From Bacillota bacterium (GTDB taxonomy: Bacteria > Bacillota > Clostridia > Christensenellales > UMGS416), in NCBI GenBank assembly GCA_023422005.1, contig JAEZSC010000123.1, forward strand, positions 1 through 18,254: a DNA stretch of 18,254 nucleotides, given 5' to 3'. Position numbers and translations under genes: made by a program. The notes under the pieces were generated by a model. It searched no databases. It had not been told where the DNA came from and worked only from the letters and a program-made list of their open reading frames with translations. This document shows, one piece after another, positions 6,662 through 14,203 of this stretch. How positions within the stretch are numbered: the stretch's first letter is position 1; each line of letters opens with the position of its first letter.

Positions 6662-8326
6662 ATGCAACCTTCCGCGATATTGTTGTTTGCTTCGTTGGGT
6701 GCCATTTCGGTATTGTTGATGCTGTATGTCTACATCTTCCTGCATCAACGCAGACTTTTCCTTGCCCTGTGGTTTGTTGGCTGGCTCTTTATCGGGTTAA
6801 ACTACGCGCTGGACGCCTTCTTCCCAGACCTTTTGCGGCAGAATCGCTGGATTTTATCTTCCAGTCTGTGTTCTTATTTCTATGCTAATTTTCTGATCTC
6901 GTGGGGCGTTTTCCGCTTCCTGAAAACGAAAATAAAGAGAGTGTATGTTTTTGGAGCGGGGTTTGTCTGGTTGCTCTCCTTCGTCCTGCTGTGCATCCTG
7001 GATCGATCGGACCTTCACCTGATCCAGTATACCAATCTGTCCGCCTTTGCGCTGGCGGTGTGTACGGGCACGGCCATGATCGGGACCGCCAAGCGGTTTG
7101 GGAAGCTCGCCTTCATTTTGGGGCTGATGAACATTGCGTGGGTTGCCAACACGCTGCTTTTTTCCTACATCCTTCAAATGCCCGAGATGGCGCCCTATTA
7201 CGTTTCTCAGCTGATCCTGATTCTCAACGCCATCGGTCTGATTCAGCTTTTTTTCAAGGAACAGAAGGATGAGATCGAGAGCGGTCTGGCGCACATCAAG
7301 TACCTGACCTATCACGACGAGCTGACCGGACTATACAACAAGGCATACTTTGACAAAACGATACAGCATATGGCCGACGATGAGGACTGTCTGCCGGTCT
7401 CGGTGATCGTGGGTGACATGAACGGACTCAAATTCGTCAATGATGTTTTCGGCCACCAGGAAGGGGACAACTGGCTCAGAAGGATGGCCAGTATCATACG
7501 GCAATCCAGCCGCCGCAATGATATTGTGGCAAGGTGGGGCGGCGATGAGTTTGCGATCATTCTACCTAAAACGGATAAGGAGACCGCTCTCAAGATCAGA
7601 AACGAGATCAACGCTGCATGCAGAAGCTTTCAGGAAGCGGACATCCTTTTGAGCATATCCCTGGGCGTGGCTACCAAAACCGATCCCAATGTGGACTTGC
7701 CCATCGTTTTAAAAGAAGCCGAAGATATCATGTATGAAACCAAGATTGTGGAAGGGAAAGAAGCCAGGCGCTCCATTGCCGAAACTCTTGGTAAACTGCT
7801 GCAGAAGAAAGGGTATGAAACCCTGGAGCACAATGAAAGGCTGAAAGCTCATGCCGGTGAATTTGCCCAGGCGCTTCGTTTGCCCAGAGAAAACCTGAAC
7901 AACCTCGTGCAGGCCATCGATTTGCATGACATCGGCAAAATTGGTATCCAGGAATGCATCGTTCTGAAGGAAACACCTCTGGATGAAGCGGAATGGGCTT
8001 CGATCAAAAAGCATGTGGAAATCGGTTATCGCATCGCCCACGCCTCCGGTGAATTTGCCAACCTAGCCGATGTCATTTTGCATCACCACGAATGGTGGAA
8101 TGGCCAGGGCTATCCGCTGGGGCTCAAAGAGGAGGAGATCCCGCTTTTATCGCGCATCCTATCTATTATAGATGCCTTTGACGTGATGACCCATGACCAG
8201 CCCTACAAGCGCGCCGTGAGCGTGGACGAAGCGCTGAATGAGCTTCGTCTCAAAGCGGGAACCCAGTTTGACCCTGTTCTGGTTCCGGCCTTTGTCGAGA
8301 TGATGACCAGCAGAAAGCCTGGCTAA
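6662..8326 (+). CDS. Membrane-bound GGDEF and HD-GYP protein (cyclic-di-GMP turnover)
   Basis: This 554-residue protein joins a c-di-GMP synthase domain and a c-di-GMP hydrolase domain on a multi-helix membrane sensor. Residues 1-200 hold about six to seven membrane helices. A linker helix (EQKDEIESGLAHIKYLTYHDELTGLYNK) leads to the GGDEF domain with GGDEF at 293-297. RRND at 284-287 matches the RxxD product-inhibition site at its usual five-residue distance. The HD-GYP domain has EHNERLKAHA, HD at 422-423 (LHDIGKIG), HHHEWWNGQGYP at 474-485 and SIIDAFDVMT. All look intact, so either or both activities may work. The start is supported by AGGGAG before the ATG. A TAGAAT -10-like hexamer lies at 6632-6637, but I see no matching -35. 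The signal sensed is unknown. Confidence 0.92.
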   Translation: MQPSAILLFASLGAISVLLMLYVYIFLHQRRLFLALWFVGWLFIGLNYALDAFFPDLLRQNRWILSSSLCSYFYANFLISWGVFRFLKTKIKRVYVFGAGFVWLLSFVLLCILDRSDLHLIQYTNLSAFALAVCTGTAMIGTAKRFGKLAFILGLMNIAWVANTLLFSYILQMPEMAPYYVSQLILILNAIGLIQLFFKEQKDEIESGLAHIKYLTYHDELTGLYNKAYFDKTIQHMADDEDCLPVSVIVGDMNGLKFVNDVFGHQEGDNWLRRMASIIRQSSRRNDIVARWGGDEFAIILPKTDKETALKIRNEINAACRSFQEADILLSISLGVATKTDPNVDLPIVLKEAEDIMYETKIVEGKEARRSIAETLGKLLQKKGYETLEHNERLKAHAGEFAQALRLPRENLNNLVQAIDLHDIGKIGIQECIVLKETPLDEAEWASIKKHVEIGYRIAHASGEFANLADVILHHHEWWNGQGYPLGLKEEEIPLLSRILSIIDAFDVMTHDQPYKRAVSVDEALNELRLKAGTQFDPVLVPAFVEMMTSRKPG

Positions 8327-8328
8327 GA

Positions 8329-8355
8329 AAATATTCCACCCATCGCTCATATATA
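8329..8355 (+). promoter_or_regulatory. Candidate sigma-E promoter, distal, upstream of yqfC
   Basis: AAATATT (8329-8335), a 12-base spacer and CATATATA (8348-8355) resemble the mother-cell sigma-E pattern (KMATATT, about 13-15 bases, CATACANT). The spacer is one base short. A transcript from here would include the hairpin region at 8371-8438 in its leader. Confidence 0.35.
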
Positions 8356-8370
8356 TGAAAAAGGAACAGC

Positions 8371-8438
8371 TGGCTGGCAGGTTCCGCTCGGCGCGAACCT
8401 TTTGCGCAGTATATCCTGACATCTGCTCTTGCCAGCCA
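8371..8438 (+). other. Potential three-way-junction RNA structure in the yqfC leader
   Basis: TGGCTGGCA (8371-8379) is fully complementary to TGCCAGCCA (8430-8438). Inside it are a hairpin of GGTTC/GAACC (8380-8384 with 8395-8399), extended by CGC/GCG with a one-base bulge, and a weaker GCAG/CTGC hairpin (8406-8409 with 8423-8426). A T-rich stretch follows at 8450-8456. It could be a leader structure, or a loose terminator for the preceding gene. It matches no RNA family I recognise. Confidence 0.4.
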
Positions 8439-8444
8439 CAAACG

Positions 8445-8475
8445 GCATCTTTTTTATCTCCCCAAGACATATATA
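8445..8475 (+). promoter_or_regulatory. Candidate sigma-E promoter, proximal, of the yqfC operon
   Basis: GCATCTT (8445-8451), a 16-base spacer and CATATATA (8468-8475) lie just before the yqfC ribosome binding site. yqfC and yqfD belong to the sigma-E regulon in Bacillus subtilis, which supports a sigma-E element here. The -35 match and spacing are imperfect. The start point would fall only about 15-20 bases before the ATG. Confidence 0.3.
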
Positions 8476-8500
8476 TAAACAGCAGGTCACGGGGGAAGCC

Positions 8501-8773
8501 ATGGGATTCAAGAAAAAGCTGGCCAATGTGCTGGAGCTCCAGCAGGACATCATGCTCAATTTGCCGCTGCTGCATTTGACCGGCAGTGAGCGCCTGCTCG
8601 TGGAAAACCACAAGGGGATTGCCGAGTTCGACAGCACCCACGTGCGCATCCGCGCGGCCCGGGGCAGCGTGCTCGTGCAGGGTGAGGAGCTGCGGGTGGG
8701 CTCCATGGGCCGTGACGACATCCTGATTACGGGCTGCATACAGTCGGTCACGGTGTCGGCTTTGGGGGGTTGA
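8501..8773 (+). CDS. yqfC: Sporulation protein YqfC
   Basis: This is a 90-residue member of the YqfC/YabP-type family of mother-cell sporulation proteins. The start MGFKKKLANVLELQQDIMLNLPLLHLTG is followed by a beta-rich half with RLLVENHKGI, VRIRAARGSVLVQGEEL and DILITG. That is the usual family course: an N-terminal helix, then short strands resembling a membrane-associated bridging fold. The frame is open 24 codons further upstream. The ATG at 8501 is chosen because GGGGGAA lies just before it and the family begins with this MGxKKK-like segment. It is first in a tight operon and overlaps the yqfD start region. Its molecular role is not well established; it is thought to work with YqfD during spore formation. 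Confidence 0.88.
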   Translation: MGFKKKLANVLELQQDIMLNLPLLHLTGSERLLVENHKGIAEFDSTHVRIRAARGSVLVQGEELRVGSMGRDDILITGCIQSVTVSALGG

Positions 8774-8775
8774 CG

Positions 8776-9951
8776 GTGGGCGCGTGGATATGGCATTTTG
8801 CCACCGGGTATGTTAGAATCAGCGTGGAAGGGCTCAAGCTGATGGCGTTCTTAAGCGACGCAGCGGCCCAGGGCATTGTCTTGAGCAATGTCTCTCGCCT
8901 GGCCTACAGCCGTCTGACCGCGCAGGTCAATTATGCGGACTATCGCAGGCTGTGCAAGCTGGCTCACAACCGCCCACTGCGGGTGGCGGCGCTGTCTTCC
9001 GGCGGGGTGCCCAAGCTGTGGGCCATGGCGCTGCAGCGTGTGGTGTTCTCCGTGGGGCTGGTGCTGTGTATGGCTGCATTGGCGTTGATCAACGCCTTTG
9101 TGCTGCAGGTGCGGGTGCTCGGCTGTGAAGAGCCGGCGCTGGAGCAGCAAGTGTTGGAGTCCGCGGCCCATTACGGCGTGCGCCCCGGCGTCAGCAAGAG
9201 TGAGTTGGACCTGCACGAGGCCGAGCGGCAGATGTTGCTGCAGATGCCGGAATTGTCCTTTGTGGCCATCCGCGTTCACGGCGTCGTGGCCAATGTAGAG
9301 GTCGTGCCGGCACAGATGCCGCCCAAGCTGCTGGACAGCGACACCCCCTGCGACATCGTGGCCGCCCGGGACGCCGTGGTCCGCCGCGTGGTTGTATATG
9401 CGGGGCAGCCACTGGTAACGGTGGATAACGTCGTGCGCCGGGGCCAGGTGCTGGTGAGCTCTTTGGAGCAGTGGGCCGACGGCGTTCATGCCGTGCACGC
9501 CCGGGCTGATGTGTATGCCAGCGTGTGGGCGGAGGGCAGGGGTTCCGCGCCGCTGTTCAATGAGATTGTAGAACCCACCGGTGTGTTCGCCCAGTCGCGG
9601 CGCGTGGATTTCGGAGGGTATTCGCTGGCGCTGGATGCCGGCGGTGAGCCGCCCTTTGAGGACTACGAGGTGACCGTGACCGAGCGGCCGCTGCTGGGTA
9701 TGGGAGCCAAAGGGCCCCGCCTGATCGTGACGCGTTACGAAGAGGTGCGCCGATCCCGCGAGCCCCGTGACGCGGAACTGGCAAAACAGGAAGCCATGGA
9801 CCAGGCCGAGCAGGAAGCCCAGGCGCAGCTTTTACCCGATGCGCAGGTCGTGGGACAGCGCTTTCTTGTGGAAAGCACCCAGGACAAGGTTTTAGCAAGG
9901 CTGTTCATAGAAATACTGGAGAATATCGCCTGCGAGGCGCCGGCGCGCTGA
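8776..9951 (+). CDS. yqfD: Sporulation protein YqfD
   Basis: YqfD is a membrane protein made in the mother cell during sporulation. A short N-terminal part contains GYVRISVEGL and a SNVSRLAYSRL-like stretch. One clear membrane helix follows at about residues 88-110 (VVFSVGLVLCMAALALINAF), with a large outer domain behind it. Visible blocks include VRPGVSKSELD, ELSFVAIRVHGVVANVEVVPA, DIVAARDAVVRRVVVYAGQP and VRRGQVLVS. The last two resemble the biotinyl/lipoyl-like turn of secretion-bridge proteins. The GTG at 8776 lies 6 bases after GGGGGG. An in-frame TTG at 8770, which overlaps the yqfC stop as TTGA, touches that purine run directly and is less likely. The gene ends 24 bases before phoH. 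Confidence 0.9.
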   Translation: MGAWIWHFATGYVRISVEGLKLMAFLSDAAAQGIVLSNVSRLAYSRLTAQVNYADYRRLCKLAHNRPLRVAALSSGGVPKLWAMALQRVVFSVGLVLCMAALALINAFVLQVRVLGCEEPALEQQVLESAAHYGVRPGVSKSELDLHEAERQMLLQMPELSFVAIRVHGVVANVEVVPAQMPPKLLDSDTPCDIVAARDAVVRRVVVYAGQPLVTVDNVVRRGQVLVSSLEQWADGVHAVHARADVYASVWAEGRGSAPLFNEIVEPTGVFAQSRRVDFGGYSLALDAGGEPPFEDYEVTVTERPLLGMGAKGPRLIVTRYEEVRRSREPRDAELAKQEAMDQAEQEAQAQLLPDAQVVGQRFLVESTQDKVLARLFIEILENIACEAPAR

Positions 9952-9975
9952 ACAAAGGAAGATGGAGGAACTTTT

Positions 9976-10968
9976 TTGACGGAAGAACGGGTGGAACGGC
10001 GCATCCGCATGGGTTCACTGGACGATGTCGCCGCGCTGTTTGGCAATTTTGACGAGAATCTCAAGACGCTGGAATCGGAGCTGGAAGTCACGATCTCCCC
10101 GCGGGACAGCGATCTGCTGATCGCCGGGCAGGCGCAGGGCGTGGAGGTGGCTGCCGAAGTCATCGACAAGCTCAACGACATGATCGGCCGCAAGGAAGCC
10201 ATCGACAAGGGCCGCATCCGCTATGCCATCGAGCTGGCCCGCGAAGGCAACGCCAACCTGATTACCGAGATCATGACCGATGTACTCATCGTGACGCACA
10301 GGGGCAAGCAGATCAAGTGCAAGACCGTGGGGCAGAAGAAGTTCGTCAACGCCGTACGTTCCAACACGATGACATTCTGCATCGGCCCCGCGGGCACGGG
10401 CAAGACCTATCTGGCCATGGCCATGGCCGTGGTGGCGCTCAAAAACAAGGAGATCTCCCGAATCGTGCTGACGCGGCCGGCGGTGGAGGCAGGGGAGAAG
10501 CTGGGCTTCCTGCCCGGCGACCTGCAGAACAAGGTGGACCCTTATCTGCGGCCGCTGTATGACGCGCTTTACGAGATGATCGGCACCGAAGCCTATGCCC
10601 GCATGCTGGAGCGCGGCGTCATAGAAGTCGCGCCCATGGCCTATATGCGCGGCCGCACGCTCAACGATGCCTTCGTCATTCTGGATGAAGCGCAGAACAC
10701 GACAGTGGAACAGATGAAGATGTTCCTGACCCGGTTGGGACAGAACTCCAGGATGATCATCAATGGCGACGTGACTCAGATCGACTTACCTCTGGGCAAG
10801 CGCAGCGGCCTGACCGACGCTGTGGAGGTGCTGCGCGATGTTCCCGATATCGCCGTCGTGAACCTGACCGCCCGCGACGTCGTGCGCCATGAGCTTGTGC
10901 AAAACATCATACGCGCCTACGACGCCCACACCAAACGGCAGCAGCAACGCGAGGTGCGCAAACGTTGA
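9976..10968 (+). CDS. phoH: PhoH-like ATPase
   Basis: This is a 330-residue P-loop ATPase of the PhoH family, related to the helicase core and often linked to RNA metabolism through its neighbour YbeY. Walker A GPAGTGKT is at 137-144 and Walker B VILDEAQN at 234-241. Family blocks include RPAVEAGEKLGFLPGDL, KVDPYLRPLYDAL, APMAYMRGRTL and MIINGDVTQIDLP. The N-terminal 100 residues (NLKTLESELEV, DLLIAGQ) form the small KH-like domain usual in this family. The start is TTG at 9976 with ATGGAGGAA six bases before it; no good ATG is nearby. The stop overlaps the pgpH start. The operon order phoH-pgpH-ybeY is conserved in many Firmicutes. Confidence 0.95.
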   Translation: MTEERVERRIRMGSLDDVAALFGNFDENLKTLESELEVTISPRDSDLLIAGQAQGVEVAAEVIDKLNDMIGRKEAIDKGRIRYAIELAREGNANLITEIMTDVLIVTHRGKQIKCKTVGQKKFVNAVRSNTMTFCIGPAGTGKTYLAMAMAVVALKNKEISRIVLTRPAVEAGEKLGFLPGDLQNKVDPYLRPLYDALYEMIGTEAYARMLERGVIEVAPMAYMRGRTLNDAFVILDEAQNTTVEQMKMFLTRLGQNSRMIINGDVTQIDLPLGKRSGLTDAVEVLRDVPDIAVVNLTARDVVRHELVQNIIRAYDAHTKRQQQREVRKR

Positions 10969-13136
10969 AATCCAAAGGAAAACCCGATGAGGCTCCTGTT
11001 TCCCGTGTCCAGCTGATCTCCCGCCTGAGCATCGCCCTGGCGGCTTGGCTGTGTATCTTCGCTGTGGCGATGGTCCGTGTGACGCCGCAGAAGCATGTCT
11101 TTCACGTAGGCGAGATCGCCAGCGAGACCATCCGCGCCCCCCGGGACGTCGTGGATACAATCACGACCGAGCGCAAGCGCCAGGCTGCCGCTGCCGATGT
11201 GGCCCAGAAGTACCGCCAGGACGACACGGTGACTGTGGACGTGATGTCCCGCTTGCAGGCGGCTTACGATGCCATCGCGACCGTTCGCGACCAGGGGTCC
11301 ACGGAGCTGAGCAAGCTCAATGGCAGCCTGCCCAGCCAGGCCTTCAAAGACACCAACGGTGACGTGCAATTCACCGCCTCGTTCCTGGAGAGCTGCCACG
11401 CGCTGCTGCCCGGCAGCTTCACCGATGAGGACGTGCGCTACATCATACTGGCCGACCCGAAGCGCCTGGAAAGCCTGCAGACCAAGGTGTCCGATCTCAT
11501 CGCCCAGGCGCTCAAGAGCGGCATCAAGACCGAAATTCTGCAGGAGCGGATCTCCCAGGTCAACCAGGAGATCATAAGCCCGCTAAACCGTTTCGACGAG
11601 AGCGCGCAGCGGCTGGGCATGAATCTTGTTTCCACCTATCTCAAAGCCAACTTCATATATGACGCGGAGGCCACCGAGGCTGCCCGCAAGCAGGCCGCCG
11701 ATGAGGTTGTGCCCGAGGTATACCAGGCCCGCCGGATCATCGTACAGGAGGGCTTTCTCGTTACCGAAGCCCAGATGGAGATGCTCAAGGACCTGGGTTA
11801 TCTGGACGACAACAACCTGCATCTGCTGACCTATCTGGGTGTGGGCCTGTTCACCGGCATGCTGTTGCTGATCGTATGGCTGTATCTGCTGATGTTCAAG
11901 CACGAGGTTTTTTTCAGCTTCCGGCGGATGTTGCTGCTGCACCTGATTCTCGTGCTGACCATGGCAGCCATGGGCGTGGCCCGCAGCCTGCACGAATACT
12001 TCCTGCTGGCTACCGCGGGCACGCTGCTGGTGGCCGTGCTGCTCAACCATCGGCTGGCGCTCACGGTGAATGCCGCGCTGGCCATACTATCGGGTATGCT
12101 GGCAGGCTCCGAGAGCACCGGCGCCTTTTCCTCCGCGGCGCTGTCTGCCGCTACGGCTGCCCTGGCCGGCGGCGTACTGGCCGTGTTTATCGTCCGCAGT
12201 GCGCCCCAACGCACCACGCTGATGCTGGCAGGGGTGGCCGGCGGCCTGGCCCAGGCTGTCGTCGTGGCGGCGGTCAACCTGATGTCCGCCGCCGATTGGC
12301 AGAGTACGCTGATCGACTGCGGCTATGCCTTGGGTGGCGGGCTGATCTCCGCAATGATGTGTCTGGGTACGCTGCCCATGTGGGAGCAGCTCTTCAAGGT
12401 GGTGACACCCATGAAGCTGTTGGAACTGGCCAACCCCAACAACCCATTGCTCAAGCGCCTGCTCATGGAAGCGCCGGGAACCTATCACCACAGCATCGTC
12501 GTGGGAAATCTGGCGGAGAGCGCTGCCGAGGCCATCGGCGCAAACGCGCTGCTGACCCGCGCCGCCGCCTATTACCATGACATCGGCAAGCTGCAGCGGC
12601 CCTACTTCTTCGCCGAGAACCAGCTGGGCGAGAACCCCCATGAATCCATTACACCGGAGCTTTCCAAGCGCATCCTGACCAGCCACCCCCGCGACGGGCT
12701 GGCGTTGGCCATCAAGCACAACCTGCCCCAGGTCGTGCAGGACATCATCATGGAACACCACGGCACAACTCCAGTCATGTACTTCTACCACAAGGCGGTC
12801 AAGGAGGCATCGGATACGCAGGTTCAGTTGAACGATTTCCGCTACCCCGGCCCCAAACCCCACACCCGCGAAGCGGCGCTGATCATGCTGGCCGACTCCG
12901 TGGAGGCCGGCGCCCGGGCGCTGCCCGACCACTCCCCGGAGAAGCTGGACGAGTTCGTGCAGCAAATCGTCAACATCAAGCTGGAAGACGGCCAGTTCGA
13001 CGACTGCGACCTGACGCTGCGGGATCTGGGCATCATTACCGCGGAATTCCGCAAAGTGTTGGTAGGCATTTTCCATGAGCGGATCGTGTATCCGGTCATG
13101 GAGCCGCCAAGCAAGAAAGCGAGCGCACAATGGTGA
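10965..13136 (+). CDS. pgpH: PgpH-type 7TM-HD cyclic-di-AMP phosphodiesterase (YqfF)
   Basis: PgpH proteins hydrolyse cyclic-di-AMP to pApA and help control potassium and wall homeostasis. The 723-residue product has the usual length and order. It has one N-terminal membrane helix (about 19-38), an extracellular 7TMR-HDED domain (about 45-275) and a run of seven helices (about 286-470). The cytoplasmic HD domain contains GTYHHSIVVGNLAE (505-518), YYHDIGKL with H538-D539, and a later EHHGTT block. The start is a TTG at 10965 sharing bases with the phoH stop (TTGA), with GAGG about ten bases before it. The gene overlaps ybeY by seven bases. The HD catalytic histidines and aspartate are all present, so the enzyme should be active. 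Confidence 0.93.
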   Translation: MKSKGKPDEAPVSRVQLISRLSIALAAWLCIFAVAMVRVTPQKHVFHVGEIASETIRAPRDVVDTITTERKRQAAAADVAQKYRQDDTVTVDVMSRLQAAYDAIATVRDQGSTELSKLNGSLPSQAFKDTNGDVQFTASFLESCHALLPGSFTDEDVRYIILADPKRLESLQTKVSDLIAQALKSGIKTEILQERISQVNQEIISPLNRFDESAQRLGMNLVSTYLKANFIYDAEATEAARKQAADEVVPEVYQARRIIVQEGFLVTEAQMEMLKDLGYLDDNNLHLLTYLGVGLFTGMLLLIVWLYLLMFKHEVFFSFRRMLLLHLILVLTMAAMGVARSLHEYFLLATAGTLLVAVLLNHRLALTVNAALAILSGMLAGSESTGAFSSAALSAATAALAGGVLAVFIVRSAPQRTTLMLAGVAGGLAQAVVVAAVNLMSAADWQSTLIDCGYALGGGLISAMMCLGTLPMWEQLFKVVTPMKLLELANPNNPLLKRLLMEAPGTYHHSIVVGNLAESAAEAIGANALLTRAAAYYHDIGKLQRPYFFAENQLGENPHESITPELSKRILTSHPRDGLALAIKHNLPQVVQDIIMEHHGTTPVMYFYHKAVKEASDTQVQLNDFRYPGPKPHTREAALIMLADSVEAGARALPDHSPEKLDEFVQQIVNIKLEDGQFDDCDLTLRDLGIITAEFRKVLVGIFHERIVYPVMEPPSKKASAQW

Positions 13137-13606
13137 ATATATTATTGACCGTGGACGAAGGGCAGGAGCGCTTCGAGCCACTGGAAGCCGCTGTTACCGA
13201 AGCCATCGACTGCGCCATCGCGGCCCGCGGCGGCCCTGCCCGGGCCCAGTTGGGGCTGGTCATCGTGGGCGACGAGGCCATCCACGAGCTCAACCGCGAC
13301 TTCCGCGGCGTGGACAGCCCGACCGATGTGCTCAGCTTTCCGCTGCTGGAGCCCGGGCAGCAGCCCACCGAGGCCGACATCGACCACGACACCGGCGAAG
13401 TGCTGCTGGGTGATATCGTAATTTCCCTGCCCACCGCCGAGCGCCAGGCCGCTGAGTATGGCCACAGCCTGTGCCGGGAAGCGGCCTATCTGGCCGTGCA
13501 CGGCGCGCTGCACCTGATGGGCATGGACCACGAGACCGAAGAACAGCGCGAGAGCATGCGCCTGGTGGAGGAAGCGGTGCTTGGCGCCATGGGCCTGACC
13601 CGGTAA
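13130..13606 (+). CDS. ybeY: Endoribonuclease YbeY, 16S rRNA maturation
   Basis: YbeY is a zinc-dependent endoribonuclease needed for 16S rRNA 3'-end maturation and ribosome quality control. The 158-residue product carries the metal motif HGALHLMGMDH at 124-134 (H124, H128, H134) and the earlier conserved FRGVDSPTDVLSFPL block with LGDIVIS. Its ATG lies inside the last codons of pgpH (seven-base overlap), so it is probably translated by coupling. It closes the yqfC-yqfD-phoH-pgpH-ybeY operon. The next gene, cdd, begins 192 bases later, after a hairpin-rich gap. Confidence 0.95.
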   Translation: MVNILLTVDEGQERFEPLEAAVTEAIDCAIAARGGPARAQLGLVIVGDEAIHELNRDFRGVDSPTDVLSFPLLEPGQQPTEADIDHDTGEVLLGDIVISLPTAERQAAEYGHSLCREAAYLAVHGALHLMGMDHETEEQRESMRLVEEAVLGAMGLTR

Positions 13607-13674
13607 TGAAGCGAGGTCTGTACTATAAATCAGATATCTACATAATCATACAAAGAAAATGATTCCGAAGGTTT

Positions 13675-13767
13675 CCAAAGGGCGATCGGAAAGCCCTTTG
13701 GTCCTGCAAGGCAATCAGCTTGCTGATTGCTGGCCGGTCCGCTGACCGATGCGCGCTCGCAAGCGCG
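13675..13767 (+). repeat. Array of four hairpins between ybeY and cdd
   Basis: Four perfect inverted repeats lie in a row. They are CCAAAGGGC/GCCCTTTGG (13675-13683 with 13693-13701), GCAATCAG/CTGATTGC (13711-13718 with 13723-13730), CGGTC/GACCG (13735-13739 with 13744-13748) and CGCGCT/AGCGCG (13752-13757 with 13762-13767). The last three have 4-base loops and are only 3-4 bases apart. No T-run follows, so it is not a classic terminator. The preceding 13607-13670 is AT-rich with no gene. Confidence 0.75.
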
Positions 13768-13798
13768 AAATCCTACATCAGTGACAGGAGTATCTTAA

Positions 13799-14203
13799 AT
13801 GACCGAACAGGAAATGATTACCGCCGCCCGCAAGGCGCGGGAGAACGCCTACGCGCCCTATTCGGGCTTCCGCGTGGGCGCGTGCCTGGTGACCGAGGGC
13901 GGCGCCGTCTATACGGGATGCAACGTGGAGAGCGTCAGCTTTACGCCCACGTGCTGCGCCGAGCGCACGGCGCTGTTCACCGCCGTGGCGGCGGGGGAGA
14001 GGCGCTTTGCCGCCGTGGCTGTGGCGTGCGATGGGCATAAGCCCGCCTGGCCCTGCGGCGTGTGCCGCCAGGCGCTCGCGGAGTTTTCACCGGACATGCA
14101 GGTGCTGGCGTCCGGCGAGTCCGGCGGTTGGGAGCAGGCTGCTCTGAGCCAACTGCTGCCCCATGCCTTCACCGAATACCAGACGGAGGACAGCCATGAG
14201 TGA
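13799..14203 (+). CDS. cdd: Cytidine deaminase
   Basis: This enzyme deaminates cytidine and deoxycytidine to uridine and deoxyuridine for pyrimidine salvage in the cytoplasm. The 134-residue product is the standard homotetrameric type. It has APYSGFRVGA near the N-terminus, GCNVESVS (40-47) for ribose binding, CAE (53-55) with C53 as a zinc ligand and E55 as the catalytic acid, and PCGVCRQ (85-91) with zinc ligands C86 and C89. The usual VEN reads VES here, a mild change. The ATG at 13799 has AGGAG about nine bases before it. The gene overlaps era by eight bases, and cdd-era is a common pairing in Firmicutes. Confidence 0.95.
   Translation: MTEQEMITAARKARENAYAPYSGFRVGACLVTEGGAVYTGCNVESVSFTPTCCAERTALFTAVAAGERRFAAVAVACDGHKPAWPCGVCRQALAEFSPDMQVLASGESGGWEQAALSQLLPHAFTEYQTEDSHE

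Noticed and set aside
12087..13181. A 364-codon minus-strand frame over pgpH
   Set aside because: Antisense shadow of the 7TM-HD protein; its composition follows the GC-rich codon pattern of pgpH and no family is visible.
13799..14203. VEN to VES change in cytidine deaminase as a loss of function
   Set aside because: All zinc ligands, the catalytic Glu and the ribose-binding Asn and Glu are retained, so activity is expected.
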